Source: Trema orientale (Eukaryota > Streptophyta > Magnoliopsida > Rosales > Cannabaceae). From it: a DNA stretch of 64,000 nucleotides. The position numbers were made by a program, and so were the translations under genes. The DNA lies in assembly GCA_002914845.1 (NCBI GenBank), contig JXTC01000178.1, positions 116,157 to 180,156 on the forward strand, in the 5' to 3' direction. Below the pieces are notes generated by a model. That model was not told the DNA's origin and made no database searches. It saw only the letters and a list, made by a program, of their open reading frames with translations. Positions 1 to 11,929 of this stretch are shown here, piece after piece (position 1 is the first letter of the stretch; each line of letters starts with the position of its first letter).

Positions 1-1
1 G

Positions 2-694
2 TTTCCAATTCCTTTATTATATTCATTTGCTTTTATTTTAGATCCTAGAAGTAAATTAAATGGTCTTTCTAATTTAATTAGCTATATTTCTACATGTTTT
101 GAGGAGATAGATTATACTTTTGAATATACAAATACTCGTGACAAATTTTTTGAAGTGTATAGTGTATATGAGGCTAAGTTTGGCAGTAATCAATAACAAC
201 ACACTCCTCCACAAGAAACTGAAGAATAGTCAAAAAATAAGTCTTTTTGGAGCATGATAGGTTCTCGTCCTCAAGGGCGTGGTCGTGACTCATCATCAAG
301 TTCAAGTCAATCACTACCATCAATAAATCCACAGCAATCCTCTGATCTTACTCAATATATTGAGCTAGACTCTAACATCGACCCCGATGATGAACTTCAA
401 AGTTTTGGACTGGTGGCATAAGCGTCAATCAAAATTTCCGGTGCTTTCACAATTAGTCCGTGACGTTTTAACAATTCCAGTGTCCACGATTTCTTCAGAG
501 TCTGCTTTTAGCACGACTAAGATGATAGTAGATGAGCGGAGGACTTCGCTGGCTCCTGAAATGATTGAGGTGTTAGCATGTATTAAAGATTGGGAAAAAG
601 CAACAAAGCGAAATCAAGACACTATTCGTATTTGTAATGAAGAATTAGCCGAAAATTTCAATAACTTGTACATGAATGACGATGATGAGTCATA
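2..694 (+). pseudogene. hAT-family transposase, C-terminal part, broken
   Basis: The first reading frame (starting at base 2) reads through the hAT catalytic-core end, with the typical ILDPRSKL motif near 35-60. It stops at TAA 194 and TAG 227, then carries a Ser/Gln-rich linker. Near 385-400 the frame shifts. From 387 the second frame encodes the C-terminal hAT dimerisation region: LDWWHKRQSKFPVLSQLVRD, then SSESAFSTT, then a KDW motif. This order (LDPR, linker, DWW, PVSTISSESAFS) is that of plant RICESLEEPER/BED-zinc-finger hAT transposases. The N-terminal zinc finger and first catalytic residues lie left of the window. Two stops and one frameshift mean the copy cannot make transposase. Family assignment is secure; whether a functional parent exists elsewhere cannot be seen here. 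Confidence 0.85.
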
Positions 695-949
695 AACTTA
701 TAATTAATGATATACTAGTTTTTTCAAATAATAATTTGAATTGTAATAAATGATCATCAATAAAATCAATTTTCAATATTTCAAATTTATTTGTTTTATT
801 ATTTTTCTTAATATCCTATTTAATTATTATTAATTTTTTAACAATAGAAAACATATGTAGTTTATGTTATCAATTTTTTTTAATGAAAATTCAATTAAAA
901 AGTTTGAACTTAACATGTTTAAAAAAAGTTGTTAAAAAAAAAAAAACAA

Positions 950-1182
950 ATAGTAGCAAAAAAAAAACAACAACAAAAGGGCCGAGGACGGGCCGGCCCG
1001 GCCCGGACAGGCCATTTTGGCCCACCTCGGGCCCGGCCCGATATTGGCCCGACAAAAAGCCCGACGGGCCAACGGGCCCGGCCCGGGACCCTATTTTATT
1101 TTCGACGGGCCGGCCCGGCCCACTCACTCTCTTAAGCCCGCGATGGGTGGGCCGGCCCGGCCCGCCCATTTTGCCACCTCTA
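950..1182 (+). repeat. 3' subterminal GGCCCG repeats and terminal repeat of the hAT element
   Basis: A GC-rich block in AT-rich surroundings made of repeated GGCCCGGCCCG units in both orientations. It ends ...CCCATTTTGCCACCTCTA at 1182, whose reverse complement TAGAGGTGGCAAAATGGG is a typical plant hAT terminal inverted repeat. Such subterminal arrays are normally transposase binding sites. The element therefore probably ends at 1182, with 1183-1190 as the expected 8-bp target duplication. The left end is outside the window, so this cannot be checked here. Confidence 0.6.
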
Positions 1183-1189
1183 CGGACAG

Positions 1190-4100
1190 CCGGCCTTGTA
1201 TATACGACATGTCTGTTTTCACTTATTTAGTGTCGTTTCTTATTAACGGCTAAGAGATGAAATAAACGACGAATTTGTCTCGGACTAAACTACAGTAACG
1301 AAAGTACTGGTTTGGAAAGTATGGGGGCAACAACGCGCCTTACTAGTCTTTAACTCTTGAGCCCTTAGATTTGCTCCTCCTTCCTATGGCCGTGAGGTCT
1401 TTGATCCACTTGGTTTCTCTGAAGCGAAGTCCCACACTTTGTAGAAACCGTCGATAGTGAAACAAGGGCAGACTCGCTTTTTAAAGGTTCCGAGTTGGAC
1501 TTGTTTCATCTAGTTATAGTTCAGATTGAAACTTCTGTTTTGGCATTCGTCTTCTTTGTTCTTTTTTTTTTTTTAATTATTTATATATATATATATAGAT
1601 ATTTTATTGTTAGCTCAGTATCAGTTTGAAGAAATTGAAAAATGAGATGATTTGACAACCGGGTTCTCTCCTTTATGATGCTTTTGTTTTCCTTTAAGCG
1701 AAAACCCTTTTGATTACAATTGAAAGCGTTCAGTTTCAATGTCTAGTAAAAAAAGCTTAACCGTGATAGTGATTGTGTTTGAGAGAATAATACTGCGAAA
1801 GGGGTCAAAAGATCTTTGAAATGGTAACTTATATATATCGGATATGATTTGTTATGTTTGAGAGTATTGTTTCTTTGAATTTGGATAGGTAGTTTCACAA
1901 TGTTGCAAAGATGGAGTAGAGCATTTTTCCCATTTGTCAAGACCAGGGTCACAGACACGGAAACACTCGAATTTTAGAAATGAGTTCTATGCCATTCCAC
2001 GCCAATAAATATTTCCAAGCGAAAAAAAGGTAAGTTTTAGAATTACCCTTTTTGCATTTTTGTTAATAAGTTCAGACTTCAGTATTACTTTGGTCCATTA
2101 GCTCAATAGGAAAGCTTTCTGTTTAAAAATCCTTGCTTTGTCAAGAATTTATAGCTTACTGGATTTATTCATGAATGAATTGGCGGCGTGTCTTCATGTG
2201 CTTTAATGCCTGTTTTTATGTGGTAAATGACTGCAAAATCTTGTAGTTTGACTCTTGTTTGCTTTTGATATGAATAACTTCCTTGGATTATGTTTTTAGA
2301 ATAATTGTCTGCATGTACAGTTGTTGGTTATGTTAATTCTGTTATTCTGTTTGGAACTTTATGCTGGACACTGCCTACCTCTCAATGAGATTTTTCTTGA
2401 TAACTGGTCTACCAATGTTCAACAGGTTAATCTGGATAAAATGTTTTTAGTCCAAGTTGCCCTCCTTGGCTTTGGATCCCTCTTCCCTACTGAGAGTCGA
2501 AAAGAGGCAAAATATGAGGCATTAAGAATATTATGATCAGGCTGATGCTGTTTATAGCAAACAAAGCATGTCCATTAGCGGGGCAAATGCTGTTTCCATG
2601 CGGATCACCTCACAATTTGATGAACCCACAATTTATGAATTATGAAGGTGAACTTTATACACATTTTAAATTCTTATGTTAGGGCAATGATGTCAGACTG
2701 ATTAAACTCCCATGTAAAACATGTTGAGGTGATCCATAGCTTTAAAACCTTGGTTCTGTTCTTAGATGTATTTCTCCAACAAATGCCAAGCTTTTCCGAT
2801 CCAACATTTATTGAGCAAGCGAAAAAATTGAAAAAGAGAGCATTATTGATTCAGATTTGCAAAATTGCAATGTACTTCTAGGCTCTTTCTATTTGAGCTT
2901 TCTTTTCATTTTGAGTTAACTTCATGTTTTCTTTGTAACCTACCAGCTGGATTTTTGTGTTGATCTAAATCTTCACTTGCAGTATTGAACTTGGAGAAGA
3001 CCTTTGAAACAACATTTTCTTACTTGTGCTTCATATGTTACTTTGCTTACAATGCTTGAAAGAAGAGGGGAAAGAAGGTGTTGAATTGGGCAGTATTTGA
3101 GTGAAATTTATGATCACGATATGTAGCTTAGAGTATCTCAAGCTGGGGTTTATATTCAGCTTTACATGTCAATCTTTATAATCTGCCTTCACTTCAATAT
3201 TTTATATTCTTAAGACAACCTAACACTTCTAAGGCTCTAGAAGCCATTGAATTTATGTAATCACTTGACTTAATTAACAAAATGTTGCGGAATATTTGAA
3301 CCTACAGTGATAGGAACTCTGGTTATTGAATATGAATGATGCAGTGAAACCTTTATAAGCTTGCTTATTAACGTCTAATTGCTCTTTCCTAAATAGGGCC
3401 AATAGACTTGAGATATGCATACAATTGATTCATCATTGAAATTACAGGTTAACTTACTATTGACTAGATGGATGAAGGATTTGGAGAGGATATTCTATTG
3501 AAATATTGTTGCTTATGATGCTGCCATGCTTCCAGAAGCTAAACATGATAAGCTTCAAAATGTTATAGGAAGGTAAAGTCTTCTTATTACCTGGTCCATG
3601 TCCAACTTCCTGCTCCCCAAATTGAAGATTACAACTTAAATCATCTATGCCTTCTCCGTTATGAGAGCCCAGTTTTTCTGAACTTGCATTTGTATGCATT
3701 GCAGGAATGTTTTCTCTGATGACAGCTTTTCAAAGCCAGATGATGCTGCATCCCTGAACAGTCCAGGCACGTTTCATATTTGCTATTACCACTTCTATTT
3801 ATAGCCTTGTTGGATGAGATCTAGTTGTATAAGTATTTCATTTGTTTTCATTCTTTGGTACATGCACCTGAAATTGATTCCACCAATCTAGGTAGACCAG
3901 GATTTTTGTACAGGAAAAGTTTGCATTTAAGTAACAGCACTATTCGAAGCAATTACGTGTGCAATTGCAAAAAATTCAACATTTTCTGGATTGATAAATG
4001 AATTGGATGTGATTAAGAATTCTTTGTTTTCTAGTGAACCCATACCTTAACATGCTGATTGGTACGTCTTTCATTTAACTGAGACTAGAGACAGGTTTAA

Positions 4101-6080
4101 GATAGAGTGACATCACATGCAGGAATCAGATACCTTATTTTGTGTTTTAACTCTTTTTTGCCTAACTCTTTCTTTATCTCTTTCCTTTTTCATTATTGTT
4201 TCTTGTTTTGTATGTTTCTGTTGAGGGTGGGATGAATACATCAATATCTTATGATGCTTAATCCGCAGGTAACCTGTTGTTTTTCTTCTCTTACATTCTT
4301 GCATGATTTAATCATTCATTCATTTTTTTTTTCCCTCTTTTGAGGAAGATTAAGTCATTCATTCTGAGCTCTCTAAGGTACTATAGTACCCTGTTTTAAT
4401 AGAATGCACTTTTGATAATTGTTTAGTTCTTACATTTAGGTCTTGATATGGATCAATAGCCTTGTTTTATTTCTTCATGCATTCCATCGGATTTGATTTT
4501 GTCAATTCAAACCAAGGGGAATTCTAGCATCAGACGCATCTCCACCCCCCATTGGGTTGGGATCCTTGGTGGCTCATACTAATTACTATCAAGGTCATTG
4601 ATCCATGTAATATGCTTTTCAGTATTTATTACTTTCTGCGTGACCTTCAATCCACCATATTTGATCATAATTTTTCTCTCTTTCTCACTGAACCTTATGG
4701 GTTCAATTTTTAGAGATCATTGTTGACCATGTAATGATGGGCTAATCTTCTTGGTGCAGTGTTTAACCATTTGTCAATTATTTGTTCTAATCTGTTAAAC
4801 TGGTTTGGTATTTGGATGAATAAAACAAACCATTTTTGTGATGCTTCATATTAGAGATAATGCTAGTCTCATGTTAAATCCAAAACAGGGTATGATGCCA
4901 GAACAGGATCCTGCCCGATTATTTTTATGAGCATAAACTACTATTTTTACGTGTGTTGTGAATGAAATGAAGTCCATCCAAAGTCGCACCAACTAAAGTT
5001 TTGCTTTAAATTTTTTGGCTAAAGGAAAATGATAATCCTTCTGTTCAATTTCAAGTCTCATGTTTTCCTTTTGTTTAATTTCACTTGTTCGACAATCGAG
5101 AAGCTTTAATTAACTGTCAACACGTAACCTTGTTTTAATATAGAATTCTCGCAGAGCTGAACTAGCATCAGATGCCGAACAGTATTTAAGCTCAGAGTAA
5201 GATCTTCGCTTCATTCAGTCTCTCCTTGACCATGACGACAACAAACGGATCGTCATAACAGTGTAAATTTATTTGATACTACTCAAGTCTTAAAACTTTC
5301 GGGAAGATTTGTGATGTTGAAGCAGCTGGTGCTCCATGCTCGGACTAATAAGGCTTTTTTGGATGTGAAGCTCGGCCTTGATGATGCTCCCGGAGTTGTC
5401 TTCTGAGTGGTATGATGTTCATCAATTTGTTTAGTGTTTCTCTTTTGTTTGATGTACCTAAGTTTGTTCCGGTCCCCATTTTGTCACAATCTGTTGCTGT
5501 GGTTCAGAATCGAGCTCTTATCTACATTGCGTACTAGTTCAATCATAGTAGTCACAAGTAAATGGACCTTTATGATCTATATCATTTACACGTCTTGGAT
5601 AATGGAATATTGTTGAAATTGTTTCAAGTAGTCACTTTGCCTCACGACCTTACTTTGATCAACAGATAAAGCCACTCATGAAAACAACAAATTTTTTGAA
5701 AAAACAGTGGAATTCTGCTCTGAGTGTACTGTTTTCTAAGAAGAGCATGGTAGGTAACAATACTTGAATATAAAGCAAAAATTTAAGAGCAGGAAAAAGA
5801 TAAGAATATAAAAGCCAGGATTTAACTTGGGTTTAACTTCAAAGCCCGAATGATGTAACTAGAGTTCATTTGGTTTTTTCTTCCTTTGGAGAGACTTTTC
5901 AGCTTGATCATTTTGAAAATGTATTATTTTTAGGCTCTTACCTTAGCTTTTCATCTGACCATAAGAGCTAACTTTTTTCAAACATTATATTTGTGAAGTG
6001 TAGAAAAGGGTAAATGCTGTATGGGTTAAAATTTGAGTACATGGTAATAAGAAAAAAAAAGGTAAATCAGAAAATATTTA
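1190..6080. other. Decayed gene-like region, no intact coding sequence
   Basis: No long ORF is present, but several short stretches look like former exons on the + strand. One at 1386-1455 opens with an Arg/Ser-rich, transit-peptide-like segment. Others are near 2535-2645 (YYDQADAVYSKQ, then MRITSQFDEPTIYEL), 2765-2880, 3500-3765 (NVFSDDSFSKPDDAASLNSP, followed by a GT) and 5155-5200. Some are followed by plausible GT donors. I could not recognise the protein family, and stops separate the pieces, so this may be a degraded gene or chance. The rest is AT-rich non-coding sequence. Confidence 0.25.
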
Positions 6081-6089
6081 AAAGTTGTT

Positions 6090-6350
6090 TTGAAGCAACT
6101 CCTGTTGGACAAGTGTGTGACATTGGCTACCCCTCCATTTCTCGTTCCTGTTGGAAGTATCAAATTGAACACTGATGCTTCGGTTCGGGCTGGAGCTGAA
6201 TGTATTGGGTGTAGGAGGAGTCTTCGTGACGTATCTGGTCGTGTTTTGGCAGCCTTTTCTTGTAAGTTGCCGGGTCCTTTTCAGTGGAGAATGGAGAACT
6301 TTTAGCTATAAGAGAAGAACTTCAATTCAGTCCTTTTCTTCTTAGCTAAC
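6090..6350 (+). pseudogene. RNase H-like domain remnant (retroelement type)
   Basis: The translation contains GSIKLNTDASVRAGAECIGC followed by LRDVSGRVLAAFSC. This matches the start of the plant RNase H-like domain (RVT_3) found at the end of non-LTR retroelement proteins and in solitary plant RNase H genes; the Asp in LNTDA is the first catalytic residue. Near 6278-6285 one base is missing, so the expected continuation (ENGELLAIREELQF) is read in another frame from about 6281 to 6335. The rest of the domain is absent. It is an old fragment without function. Confidence 0.6.
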
Positions 6351-6354
6351 TTTG

Positions 6355-6629
6355 CTTTTTCTATATGTACCGGGTTGATTGTTGTCTTTTGTTTATTTAG
6401 TCATCCATTTTGGATGATTTGGCTTAAAGAAAGTTTTTTCTTTTCAAAATTAAAAAAAAAAAAAAAGAATTGTTTTGAAGCATTGCACGAAAAGATGAGG
6501 GACACAAGAAAGTACGATTAGCCTAAGAAAGTACGATTAAGGTTTGGTAAGAGGGAGAAAAAAAAAGAAAGAATGAGATCTATATTTCTTAGGGAAGAGA
6601 AGTGAGAGAGAAAGAATAACGCTTTTTTA
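6355..6629. other. AT-rich spacer
   Basis: Contains poly(A) runs and a short direct repeat of AAGAAAGTACGATTA at about 6508-6540. No gene or RNA signal is visible. Confidence 0.3.
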
Positions 6630-6912
6630 TTGTGTTTGGTACGAGAGAAATAAGAAAAAACCAAAATTCTCTCCATTATTAAGCAAGACGGGAAAGATTA
6701 TAATTTGAATATACTCTACTACTAAAGTGGAATTCTTTTTTTCCAAATCTCTCTAATTTTAAAAAGATTGAAAATTAGTTAAAATTAAGAATTTGAAATT
6801 TCTTCCTAAAAATCTCTCCTTTCCTAAAATCTCTCCTACCAAATAACTTTTATATCCCAAATCTATTCAATAATTCTCTTGTCCCCTTCCTTCTCTCCTA
6901 CCAAACACACTG
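6630..6912. mobile_element. MITE with TGTGTTTGGTA terminal repeats
   Basis: The left end TGTGTTTGGTACGAGAGAAA and the right end CTCTCCTACCAAACACACTG are inverted repeats of about 20 bp with few mismatches. The 283-bp interior is AT-rich and non-coding. The TGTTTGGT core is common in Tourist-like (PIF/Harbinger) MITEs of plants. The target duplication is not clear. Confidence 0.55.
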
Positions 6913-7440
6913 TAAAAAATAAACTTTGCACGTTTAGTCTCACTAATTTGGTCAACTCAGATTATCTAATTCTTGTGTCGTAATTCATGTTCAACTATTT
7001 AACTGTTATATCATTTAAAAATACAAAACAACCAAAGGATTAATTTTTAACTTTGTTTTCATTTGAGTTTTTATTATCATGTGCCATTCACTCATTAGTA
7101 GGACATGTATTGCGGCACCGAAAGTAGAAAAATGATTTGAATTCCATTTTAATGATCGAGAAGTTGAAATTTTTCATCATCTCAAAAGAACTTAAAAGGT
7201 TGAATAACCTCTTTTATTTTTTTTTGGGGGGGTAAAAAAATGTTGCTGCTAATTGCTCCTCTCCTCTAACACACAAACTATATAATAAACTTTATAATAT
7301 ACCAAGACCGCGCATACCAATAATAAGGCTTATGTATGTATTCAGCTAACTCCACTGAGTATAGAATCTTACACACTTGGTATATAGATACATAATTACA
7401 TATATATATAATAGTTATATTATTCTAGAGCAAATACAAC
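6913..7440. other. Intergenic, 3' flank of the glycine-rich protein gene
   Basis: AT-rich, no ORF. The last 150 bases are the presumed 3' untranslated region and terminator of the minus-strand glycine-rich protein gene. Nothing else is visible. Confidence 0.3.
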
Positions 7441-7450
7441 ATGCATCAAT

Positions 7451-7939
7451 CTAACCATGGTGATTTCCATCCCTTGAACCTACTGGCGAGTGATTCAAAC
7501 GGCCACCCGAACTACCACCACCTCCACCAGTGCCACCACCGCCACCTGAATTTCCAGAACCAGCTCCATATCCAGAACCACCGCCATGAGCCCCATCACC
7601 TCCAGAACCATAGCCAAAACCAGACCCTGAACCGGAACCCGAACCCGAACCGGAGCCATACCCAAAACCGAAGCCTCTACCGAACCCGGTTGGAGACCTT
7701 CCAGACCCTGAACCATAACCCCATCCAGCTCCCGGGCTTGACCCCCAACCCCAGCTGTAGTCCCAGTTCGGACCATGAGCCGAACCACTGGCCCCACTTG
7801 GACTCCCACCACCCCCATCTGGTTCCGAAGACATTTTTCGACCACTAGTACTGCCACCACCCGATCCTTTATTATAGGCTAAACAAGTTCCCGTAAGCAA
7901 GAGAAGAAAGAGTGTGAAATGGAGTGTGTTGGGACGCAT
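7451..7939 (-). CDS. Secreted glycine-rich protein
   Basis: A single-exon gene for 162 residues. Residues 1-21 (MRPNTLHFTLFLLLLTGTCLA) form a classic signal peptide with a cleavage site after LA. The mature part is about half Gly and Ser: an SGGG start, a region with Trp and Tyr (NWDYSWGWGSSPG, GWGYGSGSG), an (SG)n block near residues 95-107, then GGGG runs and a His-rich tail (DGNHHG). It resembles plant cell-wall glycine-rich proteins, which are secreted and cross-linked into the wall. No catalytic or RNA-binding domain is present. The start is the only Met giving a signal peptide and lies about 100 bp downstream of a TATA box. Antisense ORFs here only mirror its biased codons. The exact role is unknown. 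Confidence 0.75.
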   Translation of the reverse strand: MRPNTLHFTLFLLLLTGTCLAYNKGSGGGSTSGRKMSSEPDGGGGSPSGASGSAHGPNWDYSWGWGSSPGAGWGYGSGSGRSPTGFGRGFGFGYGSGSGSGSGSGSGFGYGSGGDGAHGGGSGYGAGSGNSGGGGGTGGGGGSSGGRLNHSPVGSRDGNHHG

Positions 7940-8038
7940 TATGTGTTGCGTTTTCTACTTTGGTTCGTTTTTGTAGGGAGTATAGTTATAAAAGGTGGTT
8001 GGTTTTGTGTTAATGATGTGGTGAGGATATGCACTGGG

Positions 8039-8050
8039 GTATTTATAGTG
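8039..8050 (-). promoter_or_regulatory. TATA box of the glycine-rich protein gene
   Basis: On the minus strand the sequence reads CACTATAAATACCCC, a near-perfect plant TATA box about 100 bp upstream of the start codon at 7939. That leaves room for a 5' leader of about 70 nt. Confidence 0.6.
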
Positions 8051-8059
8051 GATGAGCGT

Positions 8060-9460
8060 AATCTAAGTGGTATTTTGTAAATGGGATTCATGTGGATATG
8101 GTCACCCGTGATGATACTTTATGATGGTTACATGGTGCACTTGTCGGGTTGTGAGAGAGGTCGCCCTACCACACCCGATTTCCACCACCGTCTTTCAACT
8201 AATTATGACTCCAACTTATTGTTGACAAAAAGTTGGTCTTTTGTTATGGATGTGATCCCACAAAACAAAAATATGTTAATAAAAAAGTTTTAAGAGGATC
8301 ACTTGTAATTGGATATATACAAAAATAGACTATTACAAGTAGAAAGTGGTGGACCATCGTGTGTTGTAATTATTTATATATGCATGTTTGTTTTGAACAA
8401 ATTAGTCAAAGTAAAGTTTCCAGACATTCATGCGCAAATATGAGCTCACATCTAAATTTAGAGGTGCAGATTTCACCTATATTTTATATGCTATACTAAA
8501 CAGTTAGCATTAATATACTTTTAACGTTATAAACTATATTAGAGAAGTACTTCTTTTCCTCCGTGTTCTATATTCACAAAGACCGATGGTCATGGATCTA
8601 TCTTATGCAAAATGCTATATATAGAGCTTAGCTTAGCGTCACACTGCTAATAATAATACCTAAGCTTCACACATTTCAATTTGCATGTAATAGATAGATC
8701 CCGCATATCTAGTTGTAGACTGGTCTCTTAGGCGCAATGCTCTTATCTTATTACCAAGTCTGCAATAGTTTTTGTTCATTTAATTGGAGAGAATAAAATC
8801 ACAACTCCCCCTTCCCATCGAAATTAAATGTGTTCGAGAGGAAAGAGACGTTTTAAAACCATCACCAATAAAGTGGATACAATAAGAATTAATTCTCGGC
8901 AAAAACTGCTGATAAAGGATTAATTATATAACCTTTTTTTCCCTAGCCAAGAAAAAAATATTAGCTTCTTTAACCAACTTGGGTAATTGGAAGCCTGGTG
9001 TATCCGATTTCCGAAAGTTACATGCATAATAATAAAATTAATAGTGGCTATAGCTTTAGCTGAGCTTTGCCGCCCAAGGACACGCGGCTTTCAACCAAAC
9101 AGCACCATTGCAAGTCGAGTGAGAGGCAAAAGCGACCTTTTCAGGCTTTGGCTTTCGTGGTACAATATTAGTCACACACCTTTGAACTGGGTTGGTTGGG
9201 GATTATGATATTTTTAGTGTTGGATGGATCTAAAGCCCTCCATGAAAGCCACCTGATTATGATCAGTCTACATCAGATCTGTGATCTAAAAATCCAAATT
9301 GGGAATTTTTGGCTTTTACCAAAGCTGTTTTGAAAATTATATGTACACAATTGGGCATGTTTGCACTTCATTAAAATATCTAAAGGATTACCGTACAGTA
9401 TATGCTTTTGTGGTCCATAAATTCCCCTAGCTAGACCAAATAGCCCAACAAAACAGCAAA
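8060..9460. other. Intergenic spacer, no gene seen
   Basis: Upstream region of the glycine-rich protein gene followed by low-complexity AT-rich sequence. Short ORFs here have no recognisable domains. Confidence 0.3.
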
Positions 9461-9499
9461 TATATGTTTTGTTGGGGAATGGAAATCAATAAATAAGGA

Positions 9500-9915
9500 T
9501 TTGCCTGATTTTTTGCTTTTTTAAACAAAAAAAAAATGAAAATTTCTTTTAGAAGTTTGCTTGGCAACATTATTTTTATTTTTTATTTTTAAAAATTATT
9601 ACCAAAAATTTCAGAAAAAAATGATAATAAAAAATTTCTAATATTTTTATTTTTTTAAACAAATTTTAAAAACAAAAGAATCTACAAATATTTGTATACA
9701 AGTACGTACATATGTATATGTAATACATACACAAATATAAGTCTACATGACTTTATTATTCGTTATTCGTATTTTTTTGTTTTTAAAAATAAACAGTGAA
9801 ATAAAATTTGTCAAACATATTTTTTGTTTTTTAAAATTAAAAGTCAAAACAAAATTTTTACTTTTATTTTTAGTTTATTTAAATAAAAAACTGAAAGTGG
9901 ATCTAAACAGGTTTT
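9500..9915. repeat. AT-rich dispersed repeat with internal AAAAC/GTTTT arms (copy 1)
   Basis: It carries alternating stretches like TTTTTATTTTTAAAAA and ends with AAAAAACTGAAAGTGGATCT then AAACAGG. The same terminal motif occurs at 38700-38725, and in reverse orientation at 22590-22630, so the three are copies of one repeat family, probably a foldback MITE. Boundaries are approximate. Confidence 0.4.
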
Positions 9916-9929
9916 AAAATTGTTAGTTT

Positions 9930-10500
9930 GAAAGAAAATATTCATAAGTGACACCTAGAGCTCTGTTAAATAATTCTCGGTTAAGGCTAAACTATAAAAG
10001 GAAAATATCTTTGCTGTGGCACGTTCGAAAATGTACCACCCCAATTTTTCTCTGGACCTGTCTGATATCTGGACAGCAATGCTTAGGTGACACAAGGGTA
10101 TCACATGCAAAAGCTGCGACTATATTCTATTGGACCCTCTTTTGATGGACCCGAGTTCTCAGGTTCAACTTACCACTCAAGTTTAGAACTTATAAAATGG
10201 GCCGGTCAGTATGAGGCACTGACTAAATTCCCCTTTCTGTCACCAATATGCTAGGACACCATAACACCATTATCTAAACACAACTTGGCTAACTTGGATC
10301 AAGTTGCACAGTCTCTTTTTTCCCCTTTTCTTCTCACATGTATCAAGTTGCATAGATTCAACTGCCAAGTGATGCGTCTGTTTATTCCTGGCCCAAACCC
10401 ATGTGCACTATTATTTAATAATCTAAATACCACAAATGCATTTGCTCAATTCCTCATTTTGCTAGTCACCTTCGCTAGTGTGTTTTTATATACGTTAGCT
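9930..10500. other. Intergenic spacer
   Basis: No recognisable gene, RNA or repeat. One 73-codon ORF has no conserved features. Confidence 0.3.
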
Positions 10501-10506
10501 GTATAA

Positions 10507-11071
10507 GTGATGCGTCAACTGTATTGTATTAATTAAATAGAATATTGTGTTTGATTGTATTTTTATATTATACTATTTAATTCAATATAAAAATTTAATA
10601 CAATACAAAGAGAATTATCTAATATGGAAAAAATGTATGTATTATACTATGTTGTAATATAGTATTGTACAATACTGAATCTCCTTACTTTTTCAATTCT
10701 TAATTTCTCTCTTATCACTTTCTCTTTCCTTAACTTCTCTCCAATTCCTTTCTTCACATCATTTTATCTCTTCTAAAAGATTTTTGTAAATAAATTTTTA
10801 AAAGTGGTACTTTTCTAAAATTTAATTTTGAAAGTGGTATTTCAAAAAAATCTTTTAAAAGTAGTAATTTTTGAAGTGGTATTTTTCAAAAAAAAATTTA
10901 AAAATGGTATCTTTCTAAATTTGCTTTTAAAAATTTTCAAAAAGTAAGTTATAATGCAACATCATAATATAATTCAAAACCAAATATAGTATCGTAATAG
11001 AATAATATAATACAATATAATATAATACAATATCATATAATACAATACAATACAGTATACCAAACGTGGCC
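10507..11071. mobile_element. Tourist-like MITE, second copy of the family found in the integrase
   Basis: The right end ATACCAAACGTGGCC followed by TAA matches the right end of the element at 31884-32471 (ACCAAACATGACC). Both share inner runs of TACAATACAAT/ATTGTATTGTA and a block of repeated AAGTGGTATTTTTC-like units in the middle. The left end has decayed and is placed near 10507 after a TAA, giving a possible TAA target duplication. About 565 bp, no coding capacity. Confidence 0.6.
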
Positions 11072-11079
11072 TAAATGTA

Positions 11080-11590
11080 ACAACATTACAAAGGAATCAT
11101 GGGAAGAAAAGCGAAGAAGCTGAATTTCATAATTCAGTAAATCTACTCTAATGGTTGTTTCGAAAATCTAGGGTGTGACCATCTTTGTGATCGGAGTGCG
11201 AGATATGAGAAATATAATGATATATGTATGCCAAGGTTAGGCCTTTATATTCGTCAAAAAAAAAAAATGTTAGGCCTTTATATTACTGAAATGGCAGGCC
11301 CAATTATCCCCACCACCATGCTGTTTGGTAATTGATTAACCAAAATATGGCGAGAACACAGAATAGAGAGGCTATTCTTCAATTACATAAATCATGTTTA
11401 TTAATCTCCAATAGACTAAATGACAATTAGAAAAGCGTTTTGCTTTTTTATTTTTCAAACAAATTTTGTTAATTAAATTGGAAAATTATGGTGGGGCTGA
11501 ATGTTTTTTCTTAGGCCCAAAAAGTAGTAAGTAAAGTTTGACATTTCCCCATAAAAAAAAAAGATTTATTAAGCTATAGGCTTGGGCCAA
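11080..11590. other. Intergenic spacer with a short direct repeat
   Basis: Around 11240-11285 the phrase TTAGGCCTTTATATT occurs twice, separated by a poly(A) run. No gene is visible. Confidence 0.3.
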
Positions 11591-11601
11591 GCTACTGCCA
11601 T

Positions 11602-11923
11602 ACAGCAGAGAAGAAGCCGTCCCATGCCAGAACCGAATTTGGGCCTACAATACAGCGAAGAAGAAGACGGCCCATTAGCCCAAATCCAGAACGGAATTTG
11701 GGCCAGCCCTTGAGTGACTGATGCACTTGTCGACTGCTTTGCTTTTCCTTCTTTTTTTTTTTTTTTTCCGACTTTGCTAACGCGTGTGTCGACTGTACTA
11801 CATTGACCTCTAACAACAATAATATGATTGTTCAAAGCAAAAGCAGCAGGTATTATAGGTTGCACTTGCATCTCGAAGAACTGTGGCTTAGGCTGCACTT
11901 GCATCTTGTAGAACTGTGGCCCA
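11602..11923. repeat. Two local imperfect tandem duplications
   Basis: First pair: 11602-11648 and 11651-11706 share ACAGC..GAAGAAG and end in CAGAAC[C/G]GAATTTGGGCC. Second pair: 11858-11890 and 11891-11923, a 33-bp unit repeated with five mismatches (GCACTTGCATCT core, GAACTGTGGC). The minus-strand reading frame across them is open for 111 codons, but I see no domain. Confidence 0.55.
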
Positions 11924-11929
11924 GATTTG

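Noticed and set aside
883-1253. Four overlapping ORFs on both strands rich in Gly, Pro and Arg
   Set aside because: They come from the GGCCCG repeats of the hAT end, where stop codons are rare; none shows a domain.
7441-7848. 135-codon plus-strand ORF rich in His, Pro and Asn opposite the glycine-rich protein
   Set aside because: It is the antisense shadow of GGN codons; the minus strand has the signal peptide and TATA box.
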